37,214 nucleotides of DNA from JBMNSK01 sp050945155 (GTDB lineage: Bacteria > Actinomycetota > Coriobacteriia > Coriobacteriales > Eggerthellaceae): NCBI GenBank assembly GCA_050945155.1, contig JBMNSK010000011.1, forward strand, positions 1 to 37,214, given 5' to 3'. A program made the position numbers and the translations under genes. This document shows positions 8,548-16,750 of the stretch, one piece after another; the stretch's first letter is position 1, and each line of letters begins with the position of its first letter. Below the pieces are notes generated by a model. The model ran no database searches, was not told the DNA's origin, and saw nothing but the letters and a program-made list of their open reading frames with translations.

Positions 8548-9213
8548 TCACCTGGTTCTCCCGATAATCCAGAGCAATTGGAGAATTGAGGTTAAAGCCG
8601 CAGCTAAATACGTATAGGCACAGGCTTTAAGAACAGAAAATGCACCAGATTGTTCTGACTGCGGAAGAGCAATTGATTCCATATAGGTCATTGCACGATG
8701 AGATGCATTCAATTCAACGGGAAGCGTAATAAGCTGAAATGCAACAACAAGCCCATACAGGATGATTGCTAGGTATACAAAGGGAAGCAAGTTCATAAAG
8801 ATGCCCAACATGAGAAGAAAGATCCAGCCGTTGGATGCAAGGTTTACAGCCGGAACAAGAGCACCGCGAATCTTCATAGGCGTGTAGCCTTCGGCATATT
8901 GGTAGGCATGGCCTACCTCATGGCATGCGGTTGCTGTCGCGGTAATTGAGCGTCCGTTATAAGCTGAAGGAGAAAGACTAACCGTATTATTCTTAGGGTT
9001 AAAAAAGTCCTGTCCTTCAGTTCCGCATACAACAGATACGCCAGGAATTTGATAAAAAGCAAGCATCTGTTGGGCTACTTCGGCACCAGTTAGCCCATTT
9101 GAAATGGGTACACGTGAATACTTTGACAGCTGACGGTTTACATAGCCAGAAACAACACAGCCAATAACAAGTGTTACGACTATGAGCAGTAAATAGGAGT
9201 AGCCGTAGAACAT
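8548..9213 (-). CDS. Membrane-bound neutral zinc metallopeptidase
   Basis: This is a predicted integral membrane zinc protease of the family annotated as neutral zinc metallopeptidase (YugP-like). It has 221 residues. Residues 5-24 form a first transmembrane helix, further hydrophobic helices lie at about 123-160 and near the C-terminus, and the zinc site is HEVGH at residues 98-102, with TATATACHEVGHAYQY typical of the family. The substrate is not known. The ATG has AAGGAG upstream at a long spacing of 12 bases. It is the first gene of the operon with xseA, xseB and the HIT gene; the functional link between a membrane protease and exonuclease VII is not evident. Confidence 0.88.
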   Translation of the reverse strand: MFYGYSYLLLIVVTLVIGCVVSGYVNRQLSKYSRVPISNGLTGAEVAQQMLAFYQIPGVSVVCGTEGQDFFNPKNNTVSLSPSAYNGRSITATATACHEVGHAYQYAEGYTPMKIRGALVPAVNLASNGWIFLLMLGIFMNLLPFVYLAIILYGLVVAFQLITLPVELNASHRAMTYMESIALPQSEQSGAFSVLKACAYTYLAAALTSILQLLWIIGRTR

Positions 9214-9321
9214 ATTTTGATAACGCTCCTTAAGGTCATTTGCTAGTTCTTAGCATTGTAACGAAGCAAAAATTTTGCCGAAATAAAGTCAAAGAGAATC
9301 TACAAGTTCGTAGACGCAACG

Positions 9322-10500
9322 TTAAGATTGGCAATCTAGGTCATCAAGCCTTCTCTCGACGAGGTCAAATCCATCAAGCGAGAGACTTATTCTTCCTTCA
9401 ACTAGGTCAATAAGCTCCTCTCCAACAATCTTTCTACGCCAACCTTTGAGAAGGTCAATGTCTTTTCGATACCCTCGTGCGATTTTTACGAGATCGTCAT
9501 GACGCGCAAGCGTTGGAACAGCTATCTCAGCTTCGCCTGCCCTCTTGCGAACAAGCGCCATCATCAAATCAAGAGAAATATCGACGTTGTGCTCGGCCCG
9601 CCGTGTTCGTTCGGGCTCTGGCCAGGTATCTTCTGGTGCATCCATAGCACCTACCATGCGCTTAACCAAATCACGTGCTTGGCCCGTATCAATTTTTTCT
9701 CGTATGCCACGTACCATAAACAAATCATCAATACTGCGCGGTTCTCGCTTGCACGCTTCGATAATCTGTTCATCTGACAAAATCCACTTACGAGGAAGGT
9801 TGCGTCTCTGGGCCTGCATCTCACGCCAAGCAGCTAGCTCTCGCGCTGCTGCCATCTGTTTGGAATTCAGTTGATTAATGCGTTTGAGATGCCAAAATCT
9901 TGTGTACTCATGGGGCTCGTAGTTTTCGGGATTGGTAAGCTCATCAAAATCTTGGTCGAGCCAGCGAAGCCGTCCCTTCTTCTCCAGTGAAGCTTTCATC
10001 TTCTTATACAAGAGGGGCAGATAGACTACATCGTCAGCCGCATAATCAAGCTGCGAAGGTGATAGTGGTCTGCGAGACCAGTCAGTAAACGAGTCCATCT
10101 TCTTGAGCGAAACATTGCAAACTGAGTGGACAAGAGCCCCATACCCTATCTGCTGAGCATGTCCGAGCAAGGTTGCGGCAATTTGAGTGTCAAAGACAGG
10201 ATGCGGAATAGCGCCTACTTCTTGGTAGAGAATTTCAATATCCTGTCTTCCAGCGTGGAAGAGTTTCGTAATTTTTTCGTCTTCAAGCAGTGGGCAAATG
10301 ACCCGTAAGTCTTCTATTGAAAATGGGTCAACGATAACGACGCGACTATCGTTTGCAAGCTGTAGGAGACACAGCTTTGGATAGTAGGTCTTTTCACGTA
10401 AAAACTCGGTATCTATCGCAAGAATTTGAGAAGCGAAGGTTTCTGAAACGAATTTTTCGAGATTTGCCTGGTTATCGATATAGTCAAATTTATTCTGCAT
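9322..10500 (-). CDS. rnd: Ribonuclease D (DEDDy 3'-5' exonuclease with HRDC)
   Basis: This is a 3'-5' exoribonuclease that trims tRNA and other small RNA precursors. The catalytic set is visible: Asp30 and Glu32 (ILAIDTEFLREKTYYP), Asp87 (HAGRQDIEILY), Asp104 (HPVFDTQIAATLLG), and Tyr153-x3-Asp157 (LDYAADDVVYL). The C-terminal half contains the HRDC helical region(s), for example ELAAWREMQAQRRNLPRKWI. It has 392 residues from the ATG at 10500. A GTG further upstream (10533) is in frame but adds 11 residues unlike the family and has no ribosome binding site. It is divergent from the lipid-kinase gene with only 54 bases between. Confidence 0.92.
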   Translation of the reverse strand: MQNKFDYIDNQANLEKFVSETFASQILAIDTEFLREKTYYPKLCLLQLANDSRVVIVDPFSIEDLRVICPLLEDEKITKLFHAGRQDIEILYQEVGAIPHPVFDTQIAATLLGHAQQIGYGALVHSVCNVSLKKMDSFTDWSRRPLSPSQLDYAADDVVYLPLLYKKMKASLEKKGRLRWLDQDFDELTNPENYEPHEYTRFWHLKRINQLNSKQMAAARELAAWREMQAQRRNLPRKWILSDEQIIEACKREPRSIDDLFMVRGIREKIDTGQARDLVKRMVGAMDAPEDTWPEPERTRRAEHNVDISLDLMMALVRKRAGEAEIAVPTLARHDDLVKIARGYRKDIDLLKGWRRKIVGEELIDLVEGRISLSLDGFDLVERRLDDLDCQS

Positions 10501-10554
10501 ATCATTCCGTATCCAATGTTGTACTATCATCACTATAACAATTGGGAGGCTGCT

Positions 10555-11487
10555 TTGAAATTACTCATCATAAATAACCTGGCCGCTGGTCCAGGCGATG
10601 GCGCGATTTACGACTTCGTACGCGCTTTTGCCCGTGATGGTGATGAGTTTGTCATGCGTTGTACCGATGGAACCTCCTCAACGAAAGCGATGGTTACCGA
10701 CGCGCATGATTTCGATGCGGTAGTAGTGGCTGGCGGCGACGGAACCATATCAAATGTGAGCTACTACCTTGCGCATTCGGGAATTCCTATCCTCCCCTTT
10801 CCGGCTGGGACCGCAAACCTCCTTGCAAATAACCTCGCTTCTCCCCTTGAGCCTCACGGTCTTGCAAAGATGATGCGTGAGAATCGTATTCTGGATTTTG
10901 ACCTTGGCGAAATAGAAACGGCGGAAGAAAAATTTGGTTTTTGCATCATGGCAGGCGCTGGCTACGATGCAACAATTATGCATGAGGCCCAACCGCAAAA
11001 GCGTCTTCTAGGAGCGCTTGCGTACTTTTCAGCCGCTCTCCACAATCCAACGCCTCAACGCTCGAAACTGACGATTACCTATGACGGGAAAGAGATTGAG
11101 CGTGAAGGCATTGGTGTTCTCTTAGTTAACTTTTCAAAAATACAGTTCGATATAGGAGTGACCCACGAAAACAAACCACGAGATGGTTTGCTTTATCTTG
11201 TTGTTCTCAAGGCAGACAATGCCCTGAAACTTATCCCGGCAGTTCTTGCCGGCATCCTTGATAGAGGCGGTGCTTATCCAAGCAGGACGGATGCTCTCGA
11301 AGTACTGCAGGCCCAGTCCATTGAAGTGCATGCCGACCCTCCCCTACAAATCCAGTATGACGGAGAGCTTGCTAATTCCACAACGCCATTTAGGGCGCAT
11401 GTTCTTAAGCATGCAACGCGCTACTATCTCTCGGAAGAAGGCTATGACGCCTTCTCATGGCATGAAGCCGAAGACAAGAACAACTAG
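10555..11487 (+). CDS. Diacylglycerol kinase-family lipid kinase
   Basis: This is a cytoplasmic kinase with the DAGK catalytic domain (YegS/DgkB type) that phosphorylates a lipid such as diacylglycerol, recycling it to phosphatidate. The signature GGDGT is at residues 60-64, followed by PILPFPAGTANLLANNLASP, the conserved GTANxLA segment. The C-terminal beta-sandwich contains RDGLLYLVVL and IEVHADPPLQIQYDGE. It has 310 residues. The start is TTG at 10555, five bases after GGGAGG; it directly precedes the first beta strand (KLLIINNLAAG). The stop codon overlaps the stop of terC on the other strand. Exact substrate is inferred from family only. Confidence 0.9.
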   Translation: MKLLIINNLAAGPGDGAIYDFVRAFARDGDEFVMRCTDGTSSTKAMVTDAHDFDAVVVAGGDGTISNVSYYLAHSGIPILPFPAGTANLLANNLASPLEPHGLAKMMRENRILDFDLGEIETAEEKFGFCIMAGAGYDATIMHEAQPQKRLLGALAYFSAALHNPTPQRSKLTITYDGKEIEREGIGVLLVNFSKIQFDIGVTHENKPRDGLLYLVVLKADNALKLIPAVLAGILDRGGAYPSRTDALEVLQAQSIEVHADPPLQIQYDGELANSTTPFRAHVLKHATRYYLSEEGYDAFSWHEAEDKNN

Positions 11488-12578
11488 TCGGCTCCATTTC
11501 CTTCATCGTCATCAATGTCTTCGGTGCTTTCAGGTTCTATTTCAATAGGAGCAGCAAATACCTGGTTGGCTGCAGGCGAATCACTGATCCACTGCTTGAA
11601 GCTTGAAGCATCTTCATCAGTGACAGGCATCATGACATACACATTGTTTCCGAGTATGACAGGCCGCAGCTGCGTACCAGGAGCCGCCATATCATCGGAT
11701 GCACTTCGGATGCCCTCTTCTCTTTCCTCTTCAATGGTTTGCAGCATTTCTTTGCGAACCGCATCAATTTGGTCAGCAGTCTCAACTTCCCAACGATGCT
11801 TGCGCCACTCGTTAAATCGTGCGTTATATCGCATTTGAACAAGCTCAAGAACAAAGGCGAAGACCATTGCAAAGTAGACCATAAGCTTTTCAGCATGCAT
11901 GTCGAGCACTTCGATACCTGAGTTAATACCCGTGCCGTCGAGTGCAAGTAAAACGCCTATGACAAAGATGAAGCAGAGGGCCAAAATCTTCATTTCGGGA
12001 TGAGAATTTATGAAGTTAGAAACCGGATCGATGTAAACCATCATCAAAATGACTGCGATGATAACGGCAAGAATCATGATGATGAGGTGTTGCGCAAGGC
12101 CAACTGCGGTGATAACCGAGTCAATGGAAAAGACGATATCCATAACCATGATGGTTCCAACTGCTTGAGGAAGAGAAAGCATATGGGCCATACGATGCTC
12201 TTCGGAGTGAGAAGCCTTAAGTTCGGTAAGGTTTAAAACATCGCGAAGCTCAACAATACCTTTGTAGATAAGGTAAATACCACCGGCAAGCATCACAACG
12301 TCACGCATTGAGAAACCATGAACAAAGGCACCGAGATTGATAGTGAAAAGAGTATTGGTCATGTGAACAAGATACGAAGCGAAGCAGAGGAATAAAATCC
12401 TCATGCAGAGGGCTCCTGCAAGACCAAGCTTTCTTCCAATGTGCTGCTTTTCTTGAGGGAGGCGGTTTGTCGTAATCGATATGAATACAAGATTATCGAC
12501 ACCAAGAACAATCTCAAGAAAAATGAGTGTTATAAGGCTGATCCAGGCTTCTGCCGTTAGGAAGATAGATAAGTCCAT
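11484..12578 (-). CDS. TerC-family integral membrane protein with long C-terminal tail
   Basis: This is a multi-pass membrane protein of the TerC/YkoY family, whose bacterial members have been linked to metal (manganese) export and tellurite resistance. Family motifs are visible: LEIVLGVDNLVFISI early, and MVMDIVFSIDSVITAVGL in the middle, both carrying conserved membrane Asp residues. The core ends at about residue 250. A cytoplasmic tail of roughly 110 residues follows, with a charged helix (ETADQIDAVRKEMLQTIEEE), a short folded-looking segment (RPVILGNNVYVMMPVTDE) and an acidic end. I chose the ATG at 12578 because TerC proteins start close to the first helix; a GTG at 12659 with GGAG upstream would add 27 residues. 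Confidence 0.88.
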   Translation of the reverse strand: MDLSIFLTAEAWISLITLIFLEIVLGVDNLVFISITTNRLPQEKQHIGRKLGLAGALCMRILFLCFASYLVHMTNTLFTINLGAFVHGFSMRDVVMLAGGIYLIYKGIVELRDVLNLTELKASHSEEHRMAHMLSLPQAVGTIMVMDIVFSIDSVITAVGLAQHLIIMILAVIIAVILMMVYIDPVSNFINSHPEMKILALCFIFVIGVLLALDGTGINSGIEVLDMHAEKLMVYFAMVFAFVLELVQMRYNARFNEWRKHRWEVETADQIDAVRKEMLQTIEEEREEGIRSASDDMAAPGTQLRPVILGNNVYVMMPVTDEDASSFKQWISDSPAANQVFAAPIEIEPESTEDIDDDEGNGAD

Positions 12579-12766
12579 TGTTTCTTCTATCCCTTCTATA
12601 AGCGCAACAGCAAATGAGATGCCTACGCTTTCTGCCCTTCTGCCATAAGAAAAACTCACGGCAGTTTCTCCATGCCATGAGTCTCGTTATTTCAGATATG
12701 CCAGGTGAAAAACACCAGGATGTTGACTATATCGCTCAGTTATTGAGCCAACTACTCCCTCATTGG

Positions 12767-12782
12767 GTGGTAATGCTACCAC
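12767..12782. repeat. Small inverted repeat upstream of the 12821 gene
   Basis: GTGGTA-ATGC-TACCAC forms a 6-bp inverted repeat ending 23 bases before the -10 box at 12806. A second one, GCTCA-GTTAT-TGAGC, lies at 12734-12748. Their position suits an operator, but short repeats like these also arise by chance. Confidence 0.3.
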
Positions 12783-12802
12783 GCTTAGCGAATCAAGTGC
12801 AA

Positions 12803-12811
12803 TGATATAAT
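12803..12811 (+). promoter_or_regulatory. Extended -10 promoter of the 12821 gene
   Basis: TGA-TATAAT is a perfect -10 hexamer with the TGn extension. No good -35 is visible, which is usual for extended -10 promoters. Transcription would start about three bases before the ATG at 12821. Confidence 0.7.
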
Positions 12812-12820
12812 GCGCGAAAC

Positions 12821-13606
12821 ATGGAAACTCTCATAGGATGGCCGATGCAGAGAAAAGAAGATGAGACTACCCAAAAGAGAAGCGAAGCAATTCGCTTCCT
12901 CAGTCTTGAAAAACCGCGCGATGCGCAGTCCTTTTTTCAGGGAAATCAAAGTCTTAAACGGCTGCTTAGTGCTGCAATTTGTATCGGAGTCGTTCTTTTT
13001 TGCCTCATAGCTGGACCTTCTTTGTACGTCGAGGCTTCTTCTGCTTTAACCGTATCCTCAAGCCTTTCGCGGTCCCCTGCCCGCGATTCTATTCCTGACA
13101 TCTGTTCCTTAATGGGAAAAGACGCTGACAGTATAAAATCGACACTCTCAGAAAATGGAGACCGTTTCATTGAGGGCGCAGAGGTCTCGGGTGGTATTTC
13201 TCTCATAAAAGTGCCGGATGGACAAAGCGAAGAAGAAGCATCGAATCTGCACGCAGAAAACCCCCAGAATTTAAGTCTTGCCGACACCTTAGATATGATT
13301 AGTGGATCCTATGAAATCGTTTGCAAGGGAAGTCCAGCTACCAATATAGGGCTTCATTATGCGGACTATGACTCAAAGTCCATTGCCACCGCTCTCGATA
13401 ATGCGCGTGAAAAAGAGGGATTTAGTACAGAAGAAATTATCAGTTCAGGTGAAGATGAGACAGGAAATACCTACATCATGGGAAGAACGAGCCGTGGAAA
13501 AGCTGTCTATACCTGGCGCATTTCAGCGGTTCCGCTCTCTTCGATTTATCCACGTGACGGCATACCAGAAGACGCTGTCTATGTCGGTATTCGCGTAAGT
13601 GCCTAG
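12821..13606 (+). CDS. Hypothetical membrane-anchored extracytoplasmic protein
   Basis: I do not recognise this 261-residue protein. A polar N-terminal segment of about 45 residues, with several Lys and Arg, is followed by one hydrophobic helix (about 47-68, LLSAAICIGVVLFCLIAG) and then about 190 residues predicted outside the membrane, so it is a type II anchored protein or carries an uncleaved signal. The outer part is Ser-rich, then has a mixed alpha/beta look with no catalytic motif I can name. Two starts are possible: ATG 12821, three bases after the expected transcript start, or ATG 12845, six bases after AGGA. It converges on another anchored protein of unknown function at 13630-14877. 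Confidence 0.72.
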   Translation: METLIGWPMQRKEDETTQKRSEAIRFLSLEKPRDAQSFFQGNQSLKRLLSAAICIGVVLFCLIAGPSLYVEASSALTVSSSLSRSPARDSIPDICSLMGKDADSIKSTLSENGDRFIEGAEVSGGISLIKVPDGQSEEEASNLHAENPQNLSLADTLDMISGSYEIVCKGSPATNIGLHYADYDSKSIATALDNAREKEGFSTEEIISSGEDETGNTYIMGRTSRGKAVYTWRISAVPLSSIYPRDGIPEDAVYVGIRVSA

Positions 13607-13629
13607 TTGCAAAGCGACAAAAGAATCTT

Positions 13630-14877
13630 TTAATCCAACGAGACTGCTGGCACAAGCTCTGAGTTAAGGAAGTCCGCCATCTTGGATCCACCGATGCTTG
13701 AGCTATGGTTGCGTGCTCCTGATTTACCGTTCTCGTAAGCTTCGCTATACCCCCATGCTCCACCGGTTGAAAGATTTACAAGGGTGTTTAACGTGTCCTG
13801 AGATGTTTTCTTATCAACAGAATTCTTCAAATCAGAACTTGGATTCGAAACATTGTCGTAGTAACCACGTAAAGCAACCTCATAGGGCCAGTTGTGCGCC
13901 CATAGTTCGATTCTGTTTGAACCAGAGTTCCATGTCTTAATCAGGTTGTCCTTATTCGACTGGTCAGGCGTTGATGCCTGCGCATTTGTAACCCTAAAGT
14001 GAATAAGCTCATACTGAGAGTTACCCTTTAAGTAGACCGACGTAATAACGGCACCGGTTGAATCGCTTCCAGTCGACCACTCCACTTTGCCGCGCCATGC
14101 CTTCGGAATAACAAACGAGAAGTAATCGTTCGAAATACGATATTTCCGAGCCTCTTCAGTTTCTTTTGCCTTGCGCTCTTCTTCCTTCTTTTTCTCAATT
14201 GCCTCAGACCGTTTCTTTTCAGCTGCTTCTTTAAGCTCCTTAAGGCGGTCTTCGCTCATACCGCAATCACGTGCCATAGCAATAGAAGCCTCAATCTCTT
14301 CATCGGTCACACTTGCCGGATCAAGTTTTTGACTGAACTTGACCATAGGTTCTTGGCTTGGCTTGTTGTCTGAACCAATTGTGAAGGTAATTTCGTCTCC
14401 AGGAACATAAAACATAGTTCCATCGTCAAGAATAGGAGAAGCGATAGCTTTTACCGTATAGGAGCCACGAAGATAAGGATGGACATTGTCCTTCGGCGTG
14501 GCGCATACATCCTGAGAAACATTGTTGCCATCAAGATCGCGCCCCTCTATATGGAGGGCTACAGGCGTATCTGTTTCAGGATTGTAGTTTTCAGCTTCAA
14601 TGGAAAAAGAAACATCTACCGCAGCGTGCGCAAGCACGACATCGTTTTTAAAGGCATAGATGCCACATAAAGCCCCGATAACGGCTACGGCGACAATAAT
14701 CACGCTCGTCCGGATAAGACGGTCCTTCATGGCCTTGGTTGTCCGAGGGCGACGTTTTGAAGCGGGATCAATGGGCTTAATAGGAGAATCGGGATTGTGC
14801 CGAAGGCGAGTCTCTTCGCCTGAGGAAATAGTATTAGCTCTTGTGCTGCGCTCGTGGTCCTTTGAGCTAAAAATCAT
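13630..14877 (-). CDS. Hypothetical membrane-anchored protein with charged helix and extracytoplasmic domains
   Basis: This 415-residue protein is not recognised. A basic, Ser- and Pro-rich cytoplasmic N-terminus (1-55) precedes one transmembrane helix (about 57-76, RTSVIIVAVAVIGALCGIY). Outside, residues 85-185 look like a beta-rich domain (DVSFSIEAENYNPETDTPVALHIEG). Residues 189-246 form a very charged Glu/Lys/Arg helix, probably an extended or coiled-coil spacer. A C-terminal domain begins at YFSFVIPKAWRGKVEW (252-267) and ends at the C-terminus. AAGGA precedes the ATG. It lies just downstream of the three-tRNA group on the same strand and converges on the hypothetical gene at 12821. The layout suggests a cell-envelope sensor or adaptor, but no function can be assigned. 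Confidence 0.8.
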   Translation of the reverse strand: MIFSSKDHERSTRANTISSGEETRLRHNPDSPIKPIDPASKRRPRTTKAMKDRLIRTSVIIVAVAVIGALCGIYAFKNDVVLAHAAVDVSFSIEAENYNPETDTPVALHIEGRDLDGNNVSQDVCATPKDNVHPYLRGSYTVKAIASPILDDGTMFYVPGDEITFTIGSDNKPSQEPMVKFSQKLDPASVTDEEIEASIAMARDCGMSEDRLKELKEAAEKKRSEAIEKKKEEERKAKETEEARKYRISNDYFSFVIPKAWRGKVEWSTGSDSTGAVITSVYLKGNSQYELIHFRVTNAQASTPDQSNKDNLIKTWNSGSNRIELWAHNWPYEVALRGYYDNVSNPSSDLKNSVDKKTSQDTLNTLVNLSTGGAWGYSEAYENGKSGARNHSSSIGGSKMADFLNSELVPAVSLD

Positions 14878-14949
14878 GGTTGATGTTCCTTACCTCGTTT
14901 ACGGGAAAAGGATACCATGAAAAAACTGTCTTGAAATGGAGGAAGAACG

Positions 14950-15023
14950 TGGAGGCGACGTCCGGATTCGAACCGGAGATGAAGGCTTTGCAGGCCTCTG
15001 CCTTACCACTTGGCCACGTCGCC
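14950..15023 (-). tRNA. tRNA-Cys(GCA)
   Basis: The minus strand folds into a complete cloverleaf: acceptor GGCGACG/CGTCGCC, anticodon loop CTGCAAA with anticodon GCA, T-arm TCCGG-TTCGAAT-CCGGA. The discriminator base is U73, a known identity element of tRNA-Cys. CCA is encoded (14950-14952). It is the last of three tRNA genes on this strand. Confidence 0.97.
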
Positions 15024-15037
15024 ATATCTACAACAAA

Positions 15038-15064
15038 GGCCGGCCAAACATCAGATGACCGGCC
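15038..15064 (-). other. Stem-loop between tRNA-Gly and tRNA-Cys
   Basis: GGCCGG (15038-15043) pairs with CCGGCC (15059-15064) across a 15-base loop. On the minus strand it follows tRNA-Gly and is trailed by TTTGTTG. It could be a weak terminator or a processing element within the tRNA transcript. Confidence 0.45.
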
Positions 15065-15076
15065 CTAAGATGACAA

Positions 15077-15152
<76 letters not shown>

Positions 15153-15220
15153 ATCGCGAGGAAATATATTACCTAAACAAGAAAGTCCATGCAAGGCATT
15201 TGTAAAGAAAAAGGATGAAA

Positions 15221-15295
<75 letters not shown>

Positions 15296-15330
15296 ACTTC
15301 TGGCCCGATGCCTAGCATCAACAGACTGAT

Positions 15331-15358
15331 AGTCTAACAGATAACAAAAGCCTGTCAA
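15331..15358 (-). promoter_or_regulatory. Promoter of the tRNA-Val-Gly-Cys group
   Basis: On the minus strand TTGACA (15353-15358) is followed after 16 bases by TAGACT (15331-15336). The -35 is perfect consensus. Transcription would begin about 30 bases before tRNA-Val and run through tRNA-Gly to tRNA-Cys. Confidence 0.78.
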
Positions 15359-15392
15359 AGGAATAAAAGACCAAGCGCGCCTCAGAACATGG

Positions 15393-16136
15393 CTATATCA
15401 TACTCACCAAATCACTGAGCACATTGATGCGTATGTAGGGACAAGCATCAAAGCGATTCTTTCGATCAATAATTACCGGTACTAAACCCGCGCCATAGGC
15501 TCCATCACCGTCTGCATCTGGATGGTCGCCAACATGTATAGCTTTCTCTGGGTTAACTTCCATTCGCTCGCAGGCAATCTTGAAAATTTCAGGATTTGGT
15601 TTTCTATATCCAACCGCAGCAGAGGCAATAACTTCATCAAAGTATGGAAGTAGATTAACGTCACGAAGTAAGCTTTCTAAATTGGTATCCCAGTTAGAGA
15701 TGATTCCAAGCCTAAAACCCCTCCGCTTTAACCCTTTCAACGTAGCAAGCACGTCACCATAAAGGGCCCAGTTTCTGGCATCAAGGTATCCTTCATGAGT
15801 CTTTTCTGCGAGACGTTCTATACCCTCAGTAAGCCCGCATTCCCGGGCAAGAAGTCGGTACATATCAAGCCAGATTTCAACAGCGCGAGAATGGCTGCAC
15901 CAGAAATCGCCGTCACGAGCATACTCACGCTCATAAAACTCTCCCAGAGCAGGCATATGGCTTTCTACTTCTCGAAGTGAAACGTCATAGCCTAAGCTTT
16001 TTGCAGTAGAAACGAAGACCTCTGCAATTGAAGGGTCAGGATATATGAGGGTTGATCCAACATCGAAAAAGACAACGCGAATAGATTGACGCGTAATTCT
16101 TCCCTCTCTTATGTCTTGACCGTGCGAGAAAATCAT
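15393..16136 (-). CDS. HAD-superfamily phosphatase
   Basis: This is a cytoplasmic haloacid-dehalogenase-type hydrolase (247 residues) with an alpha-helical cap between motifs I and II. Motif I is VVFFDVGSTLIYPD: the nucleophile Asp25 is present, but the usual second Asp at +2 is Gly27, as in HDHD3-like members. Motif II is LGIISNWD, motif III has Lys in GYRKPNPEIF, and motif IV is IHVGDHPDADGDGAYGAG. GAGG stands just before the ATG. It lies between tRNA-Leu and tRNA-Val on the same strand. The substrate is unknown; the subfamily includes small-molecule phosphatases and dehalogenases. Confidence 0.87.
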   Translation of the reverse strand: MIFSHGQDIREGRITRQSIRVVFFDVGSTLIYPDPSIAEVFVSTAKSLGYDVSLREVESHMPALGEFYEREYARDGDFWCSHSRAVEIWLDMYRLLARECGLTEGIERLAEKTHEGYLDARNWALYGDVLATLKGLKRRGFRLGIISNWDTNLESLLRDVNLLPYFDEVIASAAVGYRKPNPEIFKIACERMEVNPEKAIHVGDHPDADGDGAYGAGLVPVIIDRKNRFDACPYIRINVLSDLVSMI

Positions 16137-16178
16137 AGAACCTCAATTAATCGATAGCTTTCACTGTTATTCAAACAT

Positions 16179-16205
16179 AAAAAAAGAGAGCCCGTAAAGG
16201 CTCTC
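16179..16205 (-). terminator. Terminator after tRNA-Leu
   Basis: On the minus strand GAGAGCC (16199-16205) pairs with GGCTCTC (16186-16192) across a six-base loop, followed by seven T. It lies eight bases past the encoded CCA of tRNA-Leu and should end the secG/tRNA-Leu transcript before the HAD gene. Confidence 0.9.
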
Positions 16206-16212
16206 GTGTTTT

Positions 16213-16301
16213 TGGTGTCGGAGGCGGGATTTGAACCCGCATACCCGAGTTTTGGGCACTAGCACCTCAAGCTAGCGTGTCTGCCGTTCCACCACTCCGA
16301 C
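16213..16301 (-). tRNA. tRNA-Leu(GAG)
   Basis: This is a class II tRNA on the minus strand with a long variable arm. The acceptor is GTCGGAG/CTCCGAC, the anticodon stem CTAGC/GCTAG encloses TTGAGGT (anticodon GAG), the variable arm lies around TGCCCAAAACTCGGGTA, and the T-arm is GCGGG-TTCAAAT-CCCGC. Discriminator A and CCA are encoded (16213-16216). It is 70 bases downstream of secG with no promoter visible between them, so it may be read through from secG. Confidence 0.97.
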
Positions 16302-16371
16302 TTCTCGCAATTAAGCAGCTTCCGTATTTTATCGCAGTTGCCACCTAGTTTAAAGAAGAAATTACGAATCC

Positions 16372-16629
16372 TTATCGTGGGTTAATCGATCCCTGAGGAT
16401 ATACGAACATCAAAATAATGAGCGTCACAATAAATACAATTGCAAGAATAATGGTAATGCGATCAAGATTCCGCTCAACAATACTTGTACCGGTCTGCGT
16501 ATTGTATAAAGAACTTGCAATCATATCCGAAATGCCAGTTCCCTTGCCTGAGTGCAAAAGAATGAAAACAATCAGGCCGATTCCTGACGCAAACAACAGT
16601 ATCAAAAGTATTATTAGCAACGGGCTCAT
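16372..16629 (-). CDS. secG: SecG subunit of the protein translocase
   Basis: This is the small subunit of the SecYEG channel, a membrane protein with two helices. It has 85 residues: helix 1 at about 3-26 (LLIILLILLFASGIGLIVFI), the conserved loop LLHSGKGTGISDMI, and helix 2 at about 58-80. Its place after gap-pgk-tpiA is the usual actinobacterial position. No good ribosome binding site is visible before the ATG, but a strong promoter lies 57 bases upstream, so it can be expressed apart from the glycolytic genes. Confidence 0.93.
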   Translation of the reverse strand: MSPLLIILLILLFASGIGLIVFILLHSGKGTGISDMIASSLYNTQTGTSIVERNLDRITIILAIVFIVTLIILMFVYPQGSINPR

Positions 16630-16685
16630 CTAGTAATGCTCTACTTTCTTAGGTTTATCTATCTTACCCCGGTCACGGATAGAAG

Positions 16686-16715
16686 ATTATAAGCGCACTT
16701 CATATGCCATGACAA
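16686..16715 (-). promoter_or_regulatory. secG promoter
   Basis: On the minus strand TTGTCA (16710-16715) and TATAAT (16686-16691) are separated by 18 bases. The predicted transcript start is about 50 bases before the secG ATG. It gives secG and tRNA-Leu a promoter separate from tpiA. Confidence 0.78.
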
Positions 16716-16750
16716 GTATTGTTCCCTGGATATTCTTCTAAACTTCCCAA

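Noticed and set aside
10501..10533. Upstream GTG start for RNase D
   Set aside because: No ribosome binding site, and the added residues do not match the family N-terminus, which fits MQNKFDYIDN.
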